A DNA stretch of 35,000 nt from Glandiceps talaboti. Taxonomy: Eukaryota; Hemichordata; Enteropneusta; Spengelidae. A model generated the notes under the pieces. That model made no database searches. It was given only the letters and a program-made list of their open reading frames with translations, and was not told the origin of the DNA. Location of the stretch: positions 19,730,210 through 19,765,209 of the forward strand of contig NC_135568.1 in NCBI RefSeq assembly GCF_964340395.1. Direction: 5' to 3'. A program made the position numbers and the translations under genes. This document shows, piece by piece, positions 20,345-31,383 of this stretch (its first letter is position 1; every line of letters begins with the position of its first letter).

Positions 20345-20534
20345 CTGTTGAAATGATAAAAAGAAATTAATCATACATAAATTTATGGGTTGTCTTTTGA
20401 TCAGCGATTCATTACTCTATGTATAGACATAGTACAAACAACGCTCCATAACTTTGGAGAATAAAATCAGCGAAAGTATTGAAAATATATACCTTTGGAT
20501 ATCTTATTTGACAAGAAAAGAATTCCTATCTTAC

Positions 20535-20761
20535 CTTGAGTACATGTTGTTAACATTGACAAAGAAGCTTGTCTTGAGAAAATAATTTTCAAGGTAATAT
20601 AAGTGGATATATACGACACATAAGTTTGCTATCACTGCTAAAACAGCCAACATTTCCCACGTTCTATAAACACTGACATCCTTCGATTCGTTGCTCTCGA
20701 ACTTCGTGTTTTGTCTGCCAGAATTGTGAGGAGGGACATAGCTTTGTCCGTCTAGGGACAA
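20535..20761 (-). pseudogene. signal-anchor membrane exon, third copy
   Basis: The frame reads SLDGQSYVPPHNSGRQNTKF, ESNESKDVSVYRTWE, then the anchor MLAVLAVIANLCVVYIHLYY and LENYFLKTSFFVNVNNMYS, ending at a consensus donor (CTCAAG before GTAAGA). It has no ATG at the 5' limit (the frame opens with TTG). An internal ATG at the anchor would leave almost no cytosolic tail. About half the residues match copy 1 around the anchor. The coiled-coil exon lies 190 bp downstream in a compatible splice phase, so this may be the least rearranged N-terminal region of the family. Confidence 0.5.
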
Positions 20762-22737
20762 GACTCTCCTTCTAGGGATTTCTACGTTAAATTGCTAATT
20801 CATTGCTTTCCGTGAATTATCAAGTTCAACTATTTGCTTAGTTATCGTTAACAAATATTTGTGAATTGCGTGGGTATTTTTGTCTGAAGCTATCGGGTTT
20901 ATTCTGTCTATGTGAACTTTCTTTTCTCTATTCCAGTGTACGGTAACTCCACGGCAGTTTTATTATAGCTATGTTATACTCTATCTAAACTTGCCAGTAA
21001 CATTTATTGTTGTTGAGAAAAAGTCGTCCCATTTTATATCCGTCGATTTAAATCGCCTGTTCATATTTTGTATTTGATAAAATGAGACGTAATGTCATTT
21101 AAGAATAACGTACTGTATTCATGTAAATTATTTGAAATTGATCCGGTGGTGTTTTTTGAAAGTCAATTCATGTTTGCTTTTTGTATTGAAATGTTTTGTA
21201 TCAACTGTTTATTTATGTTAACGAGTGAGATTACACTCTCATATTCAGAGTAGGCTATTGTAATTTATTATAACATTTGTTTTAACCGCAATTAGTGCCC
21301 ATGGTGTCGGTGGCCTGCCCCGTCTCCTAAGTCTGTGTAGCTTATTACACAGATATATACTAATGTGTGAACACATACATACAGTACACATATGATATGC
21401 GGTAGCATTCATTTTCGCTGCCAATAGGTGGCGATGTGATAACAATTGCTGGCGGTTCAAATAGATGCGCAACTTTGGTGATTTTCAATCTTAGATCGCT
21501 CAATGAAAAACAAATACTAGACATTTGAACATTACTCAAAGAAAACCAGACTATACTAAAGAGTGACTTTTCCCTTAGTTGATAAACGTGAATTATCAAT
21601 CAAAGCGTTAAATTGTGCACTCAGTCGCGAAATAAATAGTGACATTATTATTATTATTATTATTATATTATAACGTATAACTCTTTTAAACGGTCGTTAT
21701 CTGATTTTTTTATATCTTTCTTCAGTATATTACAATGTAAATGGTACTTACAGTATTATATATACTACCAAGGAAACTTAACCATCTCTTGGTATTCATA
21801 ACGCAAGCCCAATATTTGATGCATAAACAATTAGATGACATCTTATCAATTTAGCATTAACTATAATAGAATGTTGAAGAAATCCACTGTATAAATTATC
21901 TTAAATTATGTAGAACGCCCTCAAATGTGTGCACTGAAACTAATATAATACAATAGTTTATTGTATATTTTGTAAATCATTCTGGAATTAAGAGAAAACA
22001 TGGAATATAGACTATAACTGATTTTAAACGGGAGGAAAATAATGCAATTGCTGAAATACAACTAAAAATGTTTTCTTGTATCCCGGATTGTAAAAACTGC
22101 GACGTTAACATAGAGATGTGGAAAATCGCAGTTACGTTTATGTCTGAACTATTTATGGAACACATGTTTACATTACATTCTGGGATTACTACTTGCGTCA
22201 GCTTTTTTGTAAAAAAAATAAATAAGCTTACTAAATTATATTGATGACGTGTTGAGGAGTCAATGGATATGGGATGGAAACTTGTATATAAGCTAGACGA
22301 CAACAAATAAGTCTGAAGCCGTGTTCAGTAATCAATAATGTAAAAACTGTCACCATAAAAAGACAGTAAATCTGACTGACAGCGTATAAATTCTCAAAAA
22401 AAATTCTTTTAATACAGGTCAACAGAGGTACTGGTGATACTGAATTGTGTCGCCAATAAATGTACGTTCGATGCTGCAGGTACCGGTGAAATCGTACTGA
22501 TCGTATTTACATTTTATGACATGTTATACTTACGGAATGTAATTCAAACGGGGGAAACACATCCTGACTTCTGCGTTCTGAGCACTTTCGCAAACGTATA
22601 TTGCCAAATTTCCGTATTTGCATTTCGAGACAAACAATTTATTAGTGTAGTGTGAACCCCCGTGTATGTTATGCAATGATGTTTTTTGAAATACTTGTAA
22701 ATTCACAGAAAGAAAACAATTTGTACTGTGCACTTTG
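20762..22737. other. gene-free AT-rich stretch
   Basis: No exon, repeat array or RNA gene is supported, apart from an ATT microsatellite at 21643-21666. The open frames at 21245-21599, 21977-22422 and 22434-22817 overlap one another on both strands and show no motif. Confidence 0.5.
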
Positions 22738-22912
22738 ATTGGCTGTTTCTCATTACAACAGGTGCAATACCTCGCGTCACTATGAGTGGATATCATTAGA
22801 CAATTGTTTCCCGCCAAAATGTCAATTCAAAGCTGGTGGTTTGGGGATGCCTTTATTGTGATTGGTTCTCATTGACAATTGGAATTTAACACCTGGAGTT
22901 GTGTATATATAG
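22738..22912 (+). promoter_or_regulatory. candidate polymerase II promoter (inverted CCAAT boxes and TATA)
   Basis: GATTGGCTG (ATTGG at 22738-22742) and GATTGGTTC (22861-22865) are inverted CCAAT boxes. TATATATAG at 22904-22912 is a good TATA box, placing transcription start near 22935. An ATG follows at 22967. The spacing between the proximal CCAAT box and the TATA box is about 40 bp, typical of NF-Y-type promoters. Confidence 0.5.
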
Positions 22913-22966
22913 AGAGTTATCCCGTTGTGAAAGCCGTCTTTGACCGCAGCTCACGCTACAAAAAAG

Positions 22967-23032
22967 ATGGATGCCCGATGCCTTTGCCTGCTGACACTGT
23001 ATTACTTAGTTCTGTGCTACATACGTGACCTG
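22967..23032 (+). CDS. candidate first exon encoding a signal peptide
   Basis: ATG 22967 lies about 30 bp after the predicted start site in an A-rich leader (AAAAAAGATGG). The 22 codons read MDARCLCLLTLYYLVLCYIR and DL: a charged N-region and a hydrophobic core, fitting a signal peptide or anchor. CTG at 23030-23032 is followed by GTGAGAG, a good donor, giving a phase-0 junction. The next exon is not identified. Without splicing, the frame stays open for 157 codons to TGA 23438-23440 and is rich in Trp and Cys with three hydrophobic stretches. That reading is possible but looks less like a conserved protein. Confidence 0.4.
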
Positions 23033-24040
23033 GTGAGAGAAAGAACGGATGGAAGATTTTCTGGAAGTATGCTTGGTTTGGTCGAAGTGGTTTGTTGCAG
23101 TTTGAGAGGTTTGGTTGGAAGAAAGTTAGAAGAGAAGATGGTTATGTATTTCTGGGTGTATTTGCTGTCTGTACTACATGTCATTGTCTGCCGCTGTATA
23201 CGTCTACTACACGAATTGAAGTTGAATATAAGGACTGCCATGGATGACTTGAGAAGATGGAATTGGAGAATGCCTGAAGTGATGTCTACCTGTTGTTATG
23301 TTTGGATAAGTGACCTGTTATTTTTGTCTTTTGCACGTGGGTACTTTATAAGCGTTTGGTTAGGAGAACAATGGAAGACAGTTTGGCCAGTTTCATTGTT
23401 AATAAGTAGACAAAAATATAGCATTGGGGTGGGCAGATGAAAAATTAGGATTAAAATGTTTTGCAATTGAGGGGAGGGGTTTTCATTTAGAAAAGTATCA
23501 TGTTATCAAAATCAAAACACCAATTCCTGAAGAAAAAACAAACAAAAACAAAAAACATACAAAACACCCGCTCAAAATAAAACTATAAAAAAAAATTTAA
23601 AAAAAAAATTGGAGTATTTCTTTACCCTGGGAGCAGTTTTTATTTCATGTAATATTTTTTGTAAAATATAGGACTATTTTTTTTTATCATGTGAGTCGTT
23701 CTTATTCCATGGAACGATTTTTTTTTTTAATTTGATATTTTTTTTATTTTTTTTTTTTACCATGGAGTAGTTTTTATTTCATGGGAATAATTATTTTTAC
23801 AATGGCAGTATAAATAAAAATAGAAATACAACTGGTGTAAACCAAAATGCTCCAGTAGGTTGCAATTGGTTTTGCTAAATCTAAAATTTGTGCACATCAC
23901 TAAAACGAGTATTGCTAGCAGAAAAGTTTGATTCAATATTTATCAATTGAAATTTTGAACACAAATATTATGGTTATATTTCTATGTCAAGCAGAGATTA
24001 CAATGTTTAGAAAAGGGAACAGAATTTGTCCAGCAAAAGC
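23033..24040. other. AT-rich stretch with A and T runs
   Basis: After the candidate exon and its open continuation to 23440, the sequence becomes low-complexity, with repeated A runs (23540-23610) and T runs (23675-23765). No exon is supported. Confidence 0.6.
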
Positions 24041-24044
24041 ATTT

Positions 24045-24270
24045 TTAGTCCCCCAAAGTGTGTGACTATTACAATGGGCTTCCATCTGTCCGTAATATGT
24101 CATTTCTCTGACTTGTAATATCCGATTTCTTTCAAAACTGGCACAAAGGTGACATGTCATATGGAAAATATGCATGTCGTTCTTTTTTTCGACATATGCA
24201 AATGTAATTGGCGGCCATATTTGTAATCAAAAATCAATATTTAGTGCATAATTAATTCAACTAACTAGCT
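24045..24270. repeat. dispersed repeat copy (short, diverged)
   Basis: It opens AGTCCCCCAAAGTGTG, followed by GGGCTTCCATCTGTCCG, TATGCATGTCGTTC and GGCGGCCATATTTGTAA. This matches the order of the 5865 copy but has diverged strongly. Confidence 0.55.
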
Positions 24271-24324
24271 TTCTTTTGAAACCTGACCTTGAGCAATTAC
24301 AAAAATTACCATTCATGAATACAT

Positions 24325-25530
24325 AGCTGGGGCAACTCCCATGAACCATATGGGGAGGGTCTGTTGGAAAGTTTGTATGTCATAAGGTATGACATAGGGT
24401 ATATACTTTTCTGAGCCAGAAGATTTTGGAAAACCTTACCCATCTAGACTGGTAGATTTTATTTTAATTGTAGCTCAAAATGATTATGTAATTTTCAAAA
24501 TAATTCTTACAATTGCTAAAAGTAAGATTTCATTTCTCAAAAAAATAATTCTTTTGATCAGTTTTTAGGTATTACATCATATGAACTAACATCGGCATGT
24601 ATTATAGACCTGTATAGTATGTATTTTGAGTGATACAGTTGGTATAAGGAAGGGTCATACCCTTTTTAAGGTGTGTATTATGACAACAGTTTGGGTTTTG
24701 GGGGTTTCAACATAGCCTCCCTATGTCATTTCACAAAGAGTTGCCCACCTCATCCTGGGATACATGGTCATGTGAACAAAATTAATGAAAGTGGTTTATT
24801 TTGCCAATACTAGTTCAAAGAAGCACACTTAAGATAAATTTTCTTTGCCGGCCCTTCTATTAAATTCTATCTTAATAACAATAATGATAATAATAACTTT
24901 AGGGTAATAATAATAACATATAATAAATAATCACTAATAAGTAATAAGTACTAATATAATAAATACTAATATGTGATAAATACTAATATATGATAAATAA
25001 TAATATATAATAAATAAGCACATAATTAGGCACCAATGACTATTATAATTTCTAATTTTCCTTTCATAATTAATTGCACTTGAATTTGAAATAGTATTGG
25101 TATTATGGATTACTCTCATTAAACATGTTCATATGACAGGACAACTCTGTGTGAAATGATACTAGGAGGCTTTGCTGGGATCACCAAGCCCTTACTGTTG
25201 TCATACTACATACCCAAAAATGGAGACACTTTCTAATACCAACTTTATAGCACAAAATAGATACTGTACAGATCTATGATAGATACAGACGTCTGTTTGT
25301 GTGATGAAATAGCTAAAAACTGATCAAATTAATTGTCTTTTGGAAAATGAAATCTCACTTTTAAGAATTGTAACAACTTTTTGAAAATTAAAGAATTATT
25401 CTAAGCTGCAATTGAAGCAAAATATATCGGTCCAGTTGAGCATGGTTTTCCCAAGTATTCCAGCCCAGAAAAGAATACCCTGCTTTCTAGCAGACGTTCC
25501 CCATGTGGTCACCTATGGAAGTTGCACAGC
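24325..25530. repeat. large imperfect inverted repeat around an AT-rich core
   Basis: The left arm (24325-24800) and the reverse complement of the right arm (25112-25530) share the order CAACT(C/T)CCAT, CATATGGGGA/CACATGGGGA, TTTTCT(G/A), TTTTGATCAGTTTTTA-like, GACAACAGT and TCATTTCACA(C/A)AGAGTTG. Identity is roughly 65-75 percent by eye. The core (about 24880-25030) is TAATAA-rich low complexity. It may be a foldback or MITE-type element. No target duplication could be defined. Confidence 0.8.
24880..25030. repeat. AT-only low-complexity core
   Basis: Runs of TAATAA, ATATAATAAATA and GATAAATA occupy the loop of the inverted repeat. Confidence 0.9.
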
Positions 25531-26009
25531 CCCACCCCCCTCCCCCCCCCCTCCCCATAGTTCTGCAAAAAATAATTTTAAATTCTCTGAAATAGGCCAA
25601 AAATACACATTATGATAACACATACAAATTCTACCCATTTTGTACAACTTTAATCAAAGCTATGTCATATTAATAAATTTGATAGTGTAAAAATGCTTTC
25701 GCTTGACTTATTCTTGATCAATTTTTCAGGGAGAAACAGTAAGACAATAAAAAATCATTTAATTATACAGTTTATGCAAATCTATACTTGCAGTTCTTTC
25801 TTTAGAGTAATTTCCCAAACCTGTGCAAGTGCACCCATTTCATAAAAAATTATTGTCTCCAAATTAGAACCATGAAAATTTGATGTCAGCCATATGGGAG
25901 CACTTTGGTAAATGTAATTTATATTGAATGTATTTCTTCATTATTTATCAATAAAACATAACATTAACAAAACTGTATTAATAAAATTTGCATGCAAGTT
26001 TATTTTCAG
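25531..26009. other. gene-free AT-rich stretch
   Basis: Apart from a C-rich CCCCCCTCCCCCCC tract at 25532-25556 there is nothing to report. The plus frame at 25412-25615 runs through that tract. Confidence 0.55.
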
Positions 26010-26048
26010 GAAGCCAGGCTCGACAAAGATGGACAAATGATAAGATAA
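26010..26048 (+). CDS. weak candidate terminal exon
   Basis: TTTATTTTCAG precedes an open frame of 12 codons, EARLDKDGQMIR, ending in TAA. The acceptor is good but the exon is too short for recognition. It could be the end of a gene begun at 22967, or chance. Confidence 0.2.
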   Translation, partial: EARLDKDGQMIR

Positions 26049-26167
26049 GAAGACCCAAGACTGATTGATGTATTTGATTACTACGATACTGAGGTGTATT
26101 TTACAGTTATGTTATCTTTTGAAGTGTAATTTATATATCAAATTGTATTTTCAAGTTATTTTATTAG

Positions 26168-26228
26168 TAGAACTGGAGGTTGGAGGAGTTTAGAAGAACA
26201 GAAAAACAGTTTCAGACATCAGCACCAA
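26168..26228 (+). CDS. weak candidate internal exon
   Basis: TTATTTTATTAG (AG at 26166-26167) precedes 61 bases open in one frame, (T)AGA..., reading RTGGWRSLEEQKNSFRHQHQ. It ends at a perfect donor, GTAAGT, at 26229. Splice signals at both ends make this better than a random frame. The partner exons are not identified. Confidence 0.3.
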
Positions 26229-26299
26229 GTAAGTTTATGAGTTTTTTTTAGTATGTATGCCTGCATGAATGATTGCTCTTTTAACTCACCCCCATCCCC

Positions 26300-26500
26300 A
26301 CCCCACCCCTTCCAACATACAAACATTAAAAACATTACTTTCTGCATCTCCGGCACCGGTCATCATATTCGCGTCATCATCTACCTCGCATCTCGGTCCG
26401 TTGTCGTCGCTGCGCGTGATCACATATTACATATTGACATATACATACAGCACCCCATTGATTTTCTGTTATCCCATTTCAGTATGTCTGGTTTGTTACT
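26300..26500. repeat. diverged repeat pair, first member (second 26745-26930)
   Basis: The two share CATCTC/CGTCTC, TCTCGGTCCG/TCTCGATCCG, CGCTGCGCGT, then CACCCCATTGATTTTCTG-like and TATGTCTGG/TATGTTTGG motifs in order. They flank the TTGG minisatellite. Both are unusually CG-rich for this window. Confidence 0.55.
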
Positions 26501-26547
26501 GTGGTTTTTGGTTTTCTCTGACTAGATGGGTCTCTATGGTTGATTAG

Positions 26548-26705
26548 TTTGTCGGTTGGTTGGCAATGGTTGGTTAGTTGTTTGGTTGGCAATGGTTGGT
26601 TGGCAATGGTTTGTTGGTTGGTTGGTTGGCAATGTTTTGTTGGTTGGTTGGTTGGCAATGGTTTGTTGGTTGGTTGGCAATGGTTCGTTGGTTAGTCCTT
26701 CTGTT
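26548..26705. repeat. TTGG-based minisatellite
   Basis: Irregular units made of GTTGGTTGGCAATGGTT and shorter GGTTGGTTG versions. The long open frames here (26556-26958) are the repeat translated and are not genes. Confidence 0.93.
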
Positions 26706-26930
26706 GGTTATATTTTTCATTTGTTGTTCATGGTCTTTCTCTCATAACAAACACACATACACCTCACAAACTTCCGCAGTTTTGCCGTCGTCTCAATTTC
26801 CGCCGTGTCTCGATCCGCTTTTATTCGCTGCGCGTACACATTCAACAGTTACATTACACCAATACAATCAAGTCCCCATCCCTTTTAACTTTCTGTATGT
26901 TTGGTTTAGAGTTATAATGGCACATTCCAT

Positions 26931-27194
26931 TATAACTCTATTCATGATTTGCTGTTAAGCATTATGTGTATGTGTGTTACCCCTCCCCATGAAAATAAAG
27001 AAAAACGTTGAATCAGGTGTCCGCTTGTATGGTGAGTCGAATTGGCGACAATGAGTTGCGTTGGCTGCAATGATACCCCTAGCATTGACTAGATAATATG
27101 GATTTTAGAGTAATCAATTTTGAATGCTGCCCAAATTCCACCGAGCTCATAGAGCTATCAATCATTTAATCAATTTCACCACAAACGTTAAAAA
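26931..27194. other. gene-free stretch with an AATAAA
   Basis: AATAAAGAAAAACG at about 26995 resembles a polyadenylation signal. No exon upstream can be tied to it. Confidence 0.3.
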
Positions 27195-27195
27195 A

Positions 27196-27600
27196 TTATC
27201 AATTATATCAATCAATCAATCAATCAATCAATTTTTATTGCATAACAACATGCCATAGCAAGCATGGTAAAGCATACCAAAATAACATACAGAAATAAAG
27301 TGAATTCGATACTATTTACATCAAGAAATTTTCCAAGAGGAAGTTTTATCATCAGAAGTCAAAATGTGCTAAAATTAAACTAAAATTTATGTAATAAAAT
27401 TAAATATCAAACTCTTCAAAATCCAGGGGACCATATTGCCAGAATTACCATACGAGTATGACTACATTCTCAGTCTAAATAATTGTTGGCATAATGACCA
27501 AGAGAAAGTACTATCGTATCTGGCTGTGTATTTCAAGGCAATATCTATTACATAGTACGTCTGCAGAATATACATACAAATATACATCACCTACACCTAA
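27196..27600 (-). mobile_element. probable LINE 3' end (UTR and tail)
   Basis: On the minus strand the sequence ends GCAATAAAAATTGATTGATT followed by further TTGA/ATTG units (plus-strand CAAT run at 27204-27231). This is the form of CR1/L2-type LINE 3' tails and parallels the CAATAAAG plus AAT tail of fragment A at 8.1 kb. No ORF2 sequence remains, so the upstream limit is a guess. Confidence 0.4.
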
Positions 27601-28455
27601 CAGCTATGAATGGTAAGTGTCATCTATAAATTCTTTACTAACTTTTTGTTGTTCATCTACAATTGATTTGTAATGTCAATAATGCAGATGAAAAATGATG
27701 TAGCCTCAAATATTCATCTGAAAGTTATTGATACAGTGACAAATTTTCATAAGTCTTCATCAAAGACAGTCACCAGTATTTCAACTTACAAGTTAATGCT
27801 GAATTTGTTGTGACAAATATGATCAAAATTTTGTCATCATTGGCAAGGTCACCAAAAAAAAGCAATGTCAAGGTCTTGAAGCTCATTATAAATAACACTG
27901 GTTAAGTAATTTAATTTTGATTTCTATGTATTAAACTGCTAGTACAGTCTGGGTTAGTGCACAAAATGTCAAATTTGACAATAAATATAGCCGCCATTCA
28001 ACCATTATTGCCAATGTCAAAGTAGCCTGCATATGTGGATTACTGTTTCTGACATCCCATGGCATTGCTTTGGACAAATCTTCACATCAACATAATAAAG
28101 GTGAATAATCGGAAGATTTCCCCAAGATGGGTCTGTTTGTGACTGGAACCCCTAACAATTGATCAAGTAGATTGGTAGATGTTTTCAACTTGGGCTGCAC
28201 ACCTTTGTATGAAATACAGGTGAGTATACAATGATAGAGGGATGCATGCATGCACACACAAACAGACACATGGACATGTGCATTTGACCAAATACAGTAG
28301 CCCCCCCCCCCAACCCCTACTTCATCACCGGGCTTCGTCCATTGGGGATAAATATTTGGGTGAAAATACCCATTGTCTTGAAGATGTCAACAAAGTTAGT
28401 CCCAACAAAATAATGATCGTACTTAAAATATGGCTCTACGGCTATTGACTAGCCC
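27601..28455. other. gene-free AT-rich stretch
   Basis: No exon is supported. A C run at 28302-28312 followed by CACCGGGCTTCGTCCATTGG resembles the start of the dispersed repeat seen at 5865, but the rest is too diverged to annotate. Confidence 0.45.
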
Positions 28456-28690
28456 CTGGTAATAGTACTACTACAAGAAATGTGGAAATTGAATACTAGC
28501 ACTCGGTAATAGCACTACTACAAGAAATGTGGAAATTGAATACTAGCACTCGGTAATAGCACTACTACAAGAAATGTGGAAATTGAATACTAGCACTCGG
28601 TAATAGCACTATTGTAAGAAATGTGGGAATTGAATACTCGCACCCAGCAATAGCACTAGTACTATTGCAAGAAGTGTTGGAATTGAATCC
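28456..28690. repeat. 47-bp minisatellite, about 5 copies
   Basis: The unit is TAATAGCACTACTACAAGAA followed by ATGTGGAAATTGAATACTAG and CACTCGG. The first four copies are nearly identical. The fourth and fifth change CTACTACAAG to CTATTGTAAG/CTATTGCAAG. Confidence 0.93.
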
Positions 28691-29747
28691 AACTTTTACC
28701 AATTTTCAGAATGTTGAATTCTCCAACAGATTTCCTCCACAAATTACTAATATTGTTGAAAAAAGTTTTGCCCTTATAGCCAGATCTATAGATGCCATGT
28801 GATGGAGTCGGTATTATCTCCTTTTCACTACTTGGCTGACTATCTTTAAACTATAAAACAATAATAAATATGATGTGTACACCTCATAACCAAATGTCCT
28901 GTTTGCAAATGTACTGCCCCATTTATAGTGAGATTGGGGATTACAATGTGAGATTACCATCCAAGGGTTATTATCCAATGCATTAAGGGGGGTAAACTAA
29001 AGGGCAAGTTTCTACTAATGGAAATAAAGGCATTTTGTATATAAACACTGTAATCTGAAGTCACTTCATGATTTTACATCACTTATGTTATGCACAGTTG
29101 CCTAGAAATACATATTTGAAACTTTCTCCTTATTCACTGTTCACGTTAGCTCCTTGTGATGGGCAAGCATTGCCTCATGGGAGTCCTACTCAATAGCAAT
29201 CAATACATGAAAATAATCAAACTGAGTCTATGTCTCTATAACATTTTGTAGGTACATGTGCAGTTGGGGTAATTTTTGGTGCATGCTCATGTAGGGAGGT
29301 GTCCAGAGCACTCTATAATACTATGCAACTACTATACAAGTAATTGAATTGCAGAATCAAAACTTGGTGTTCAGTCATACATGCATGTATATACATGAAG
29401 TGTAACTTAAAATAGAATGGATTTACCAGCATATTGCACATATAATTGTTCCATGTATATGATTTAATAAAAGGGTGATCACAGTAATAATTCAAACATA
29501 TTCTATACAATTTCAAATAATCAAAATGCTATTTAAATGATTTGTTAATTTAAACTAAAATTTACAAATTTAAAACTTCCACAAATGTCATTCTTGGTGT
29601 ATGTTTTTCTTCAAGATTAGATAAATATCTTATATCGATTACTGTAAATGACAAAGTTGATTCAAGTTTGTGTATTACAGATAACAAGATGTAAATATTT
29701 TAAATGGGAAAATTAGATATTTATTTCCCAAATATTTCTTCTTTCAG
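28691..29747. other. gene-free AT-rich stretch
   Basis: No exon, repeat or RNA gene is supported. The minus frame at 29313-29516 lacks motifs. Confidence 0.5.
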
Positions 29748-29749
29748 CC

Positions 29750-29824
29750 ATGGAAAACACGAGTGACCTAAGGGGCCTTGTCAAGAGTCTGAAGATGATC
29801 AGTGACAAAACTCTTGGTTCATGA
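29750..29824 (+). CDS. weak candidate exon with strong acceptor and Kozak start
   Basis: AATATTTCTTCTTTCAG is followed by CCATGGAA, a good start context. The 24 codons, MENTSDLRGLVKSLKMISDK then TLGS, end at TGA 29822-29824. The segment is amphipathic and protein-like. It could be the terminal exon of a gene or a complete tiny frame. No donor inside it gives an open junction to the TTTTTAG-bounded segment at 29947. Confidence 0.3.
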   Translation: MENTSDLRGLVKSLKMISDKTLGS

Positions 29825-30501
29825 GTATTTTCCTTTTGATTGAAGGAAAATATGGAAGAATAACATATTTATACCTTCTCCGGCATAATTTATGAAATAT
29901 TGGCATAATTAATGGGGATTGAAAGGTTTTGATTTGTATTTTTAGCACTTCATCCAGTGACATAGACACAGGTGGTCCAGACAGAATGATTGGGTATATC
30001 TACATTTTCTGTTTGAACACAATAACTTGGTTTGTACATTGTCTATAAATACATGTAAATAAGATGCAATTGTACAAATAGCCATTGGATAGCTGAATGC
30101 ATCCCTTGAAATAGAAATAATTAATTATTAAGTTGACAGACTCAAATATCATTTTGCATCATAAAATGTACAAAACATAAAACATATATTTTGTACAAAA
30201 CATATCATTTCTTTGATCAGACAACCACAACACATTGACTGAAAACTGTTAAAACACCAACAATTATAGTGGTCATCATTATCCATAAGCAGTACAGAAA
30301 CAGGTTGAAATCATGATTACCACTGAGGGTACTGAGTTTTGGGTATGGACCATAAAATCAATTTGATTTTATTTATTGTGTATATAGCTACAAAAATAAT
30401 TGATCGGCAGGTGATGTGATACTGTACACAGTGTACAATATTATGTTAGTATAAATAAAAATAAGTTTGGACCTAACAAAACATTTTTTTAAACATTCCA
30501 A
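29825..30501. other. gene-free AT-rich stretch
   Basis: A short segment after TTTTTAG at 29947 (TSSSDIDTGGPDRMIG, then GTATAT) has the look of an exon but no compatible partner. Otherwise nothing is supported. Confidence 0.4.
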
Positions 30502-31068
30502 GGGACCGGTCAGTTTTTGAAATTGACAGTAGAGGGGTCATGCTGTTTTGAAAATTGTAAATGGGGGGGGGGGGGGGGGGGGGGTCATTGTGTTTTAGAT
30601 TGTGATGGAAGAAAAAAATCCTTTCTTCAATGACCCCCCTCAGACCCCCACGTGAGGTGGACTTATCCCAGTCTCAAGCTCTTCCCCTCTTACTGTCAAG
30701 ATGCTTTCAAAGTATATTTCAAACGTATTTCAACCTTATGTAGTTGCTTTTTACATGTTGGTGTTGTCTTGTAAGACTTGGAAATTATTGTCTGAAAGGG
30801 TCAGAATAGTCTCAAAAAACCTCCAGGGCTTCTAGTGGGAGACCCCATAGGACCCCCTCCCCCACATGAGGTGTACACATCTCAGTCTCAAGATCTTCCC
30901 CCTACCTCTTACTGTCAAGATCCTATCAAACTATATTTCAAAAATATTTCAACCTGATTTAGTTGCTTTTTACATGTTGGTGCTGTCTTGTAAAGCTTGG
31001 AAATTATTTTCTGAAAATGTCTGAATAGTCTCAAAAATGACTTTTTAGAGTTAAAAACCTCCTGTCCC
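30502..31068. mobile_element. truncated relative of the 2027-bp TIR transposon
   Basis: It starts with the same terminus, GGGACCGGTCAGTTT, then the G-run/GTCANNCTGTTTT unit with a run of 22 G (30563-30584). Two copies of the internal 230-bp repeat follow (CTTACTGTCAAGATGC, TATATTTCAAA, TGTCTTGTAA). It stops at CCTGTCCC near 31068 without a recognisable right terminus, so the element is deleted at its right end. No matching target duplication is visible. Confidence 0.88.
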
Positions 31069-31149
31069 TTATAAACGTTGGATAAAATTGGAACACGGTC
31101 GTCAGGAACTAGACTGGTAATGTATGAAAATAACTGACCAACTCCAGCC

Positions 31150-31325
31150 AGTGCAGCTTTAAAATGTTAGATTTTCAACAACTGGACTGTAATTTAAATA
31201 AAATTGGGACAAAGTTTTGTTGAAAGATGAAAGTATAGCCAAATCATGACAAAGAATTATCTGCTTTGTTTATACTTTTATCTAAAACACACACACAGAC
31301 AAACAGATATATATATATATATATA
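31150..31325. repeat. dispersed block, inverse of 10620-10860
   Basis: In reverse complement it matches 10738-10860, together with the adjoining GT/TGTC/TA microsatellite. It lies directly after the truncated transposon, separated by about 80 bp. Confidence 0.85.
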
Positions 31326-31383
31326 ACTTGGTGAGTGTCAATCTGCTAAGACAGTGCTCTATACCGCAGTGGCAGAGCGCAAT

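Noticed and set aside
22940-22966. Upstream extension of the 22967 frame (starting at a TTG)
   Set aside because: A non-ATG start is not expected in an animal nuclear gene. The ATG at 22967 in an A-rich leader fits better.
26556-26958. Overlapping long plus-strand frames rich in Trp, Gly and Leu
   Set aside because: They are translations of the TTGG minisatellite.
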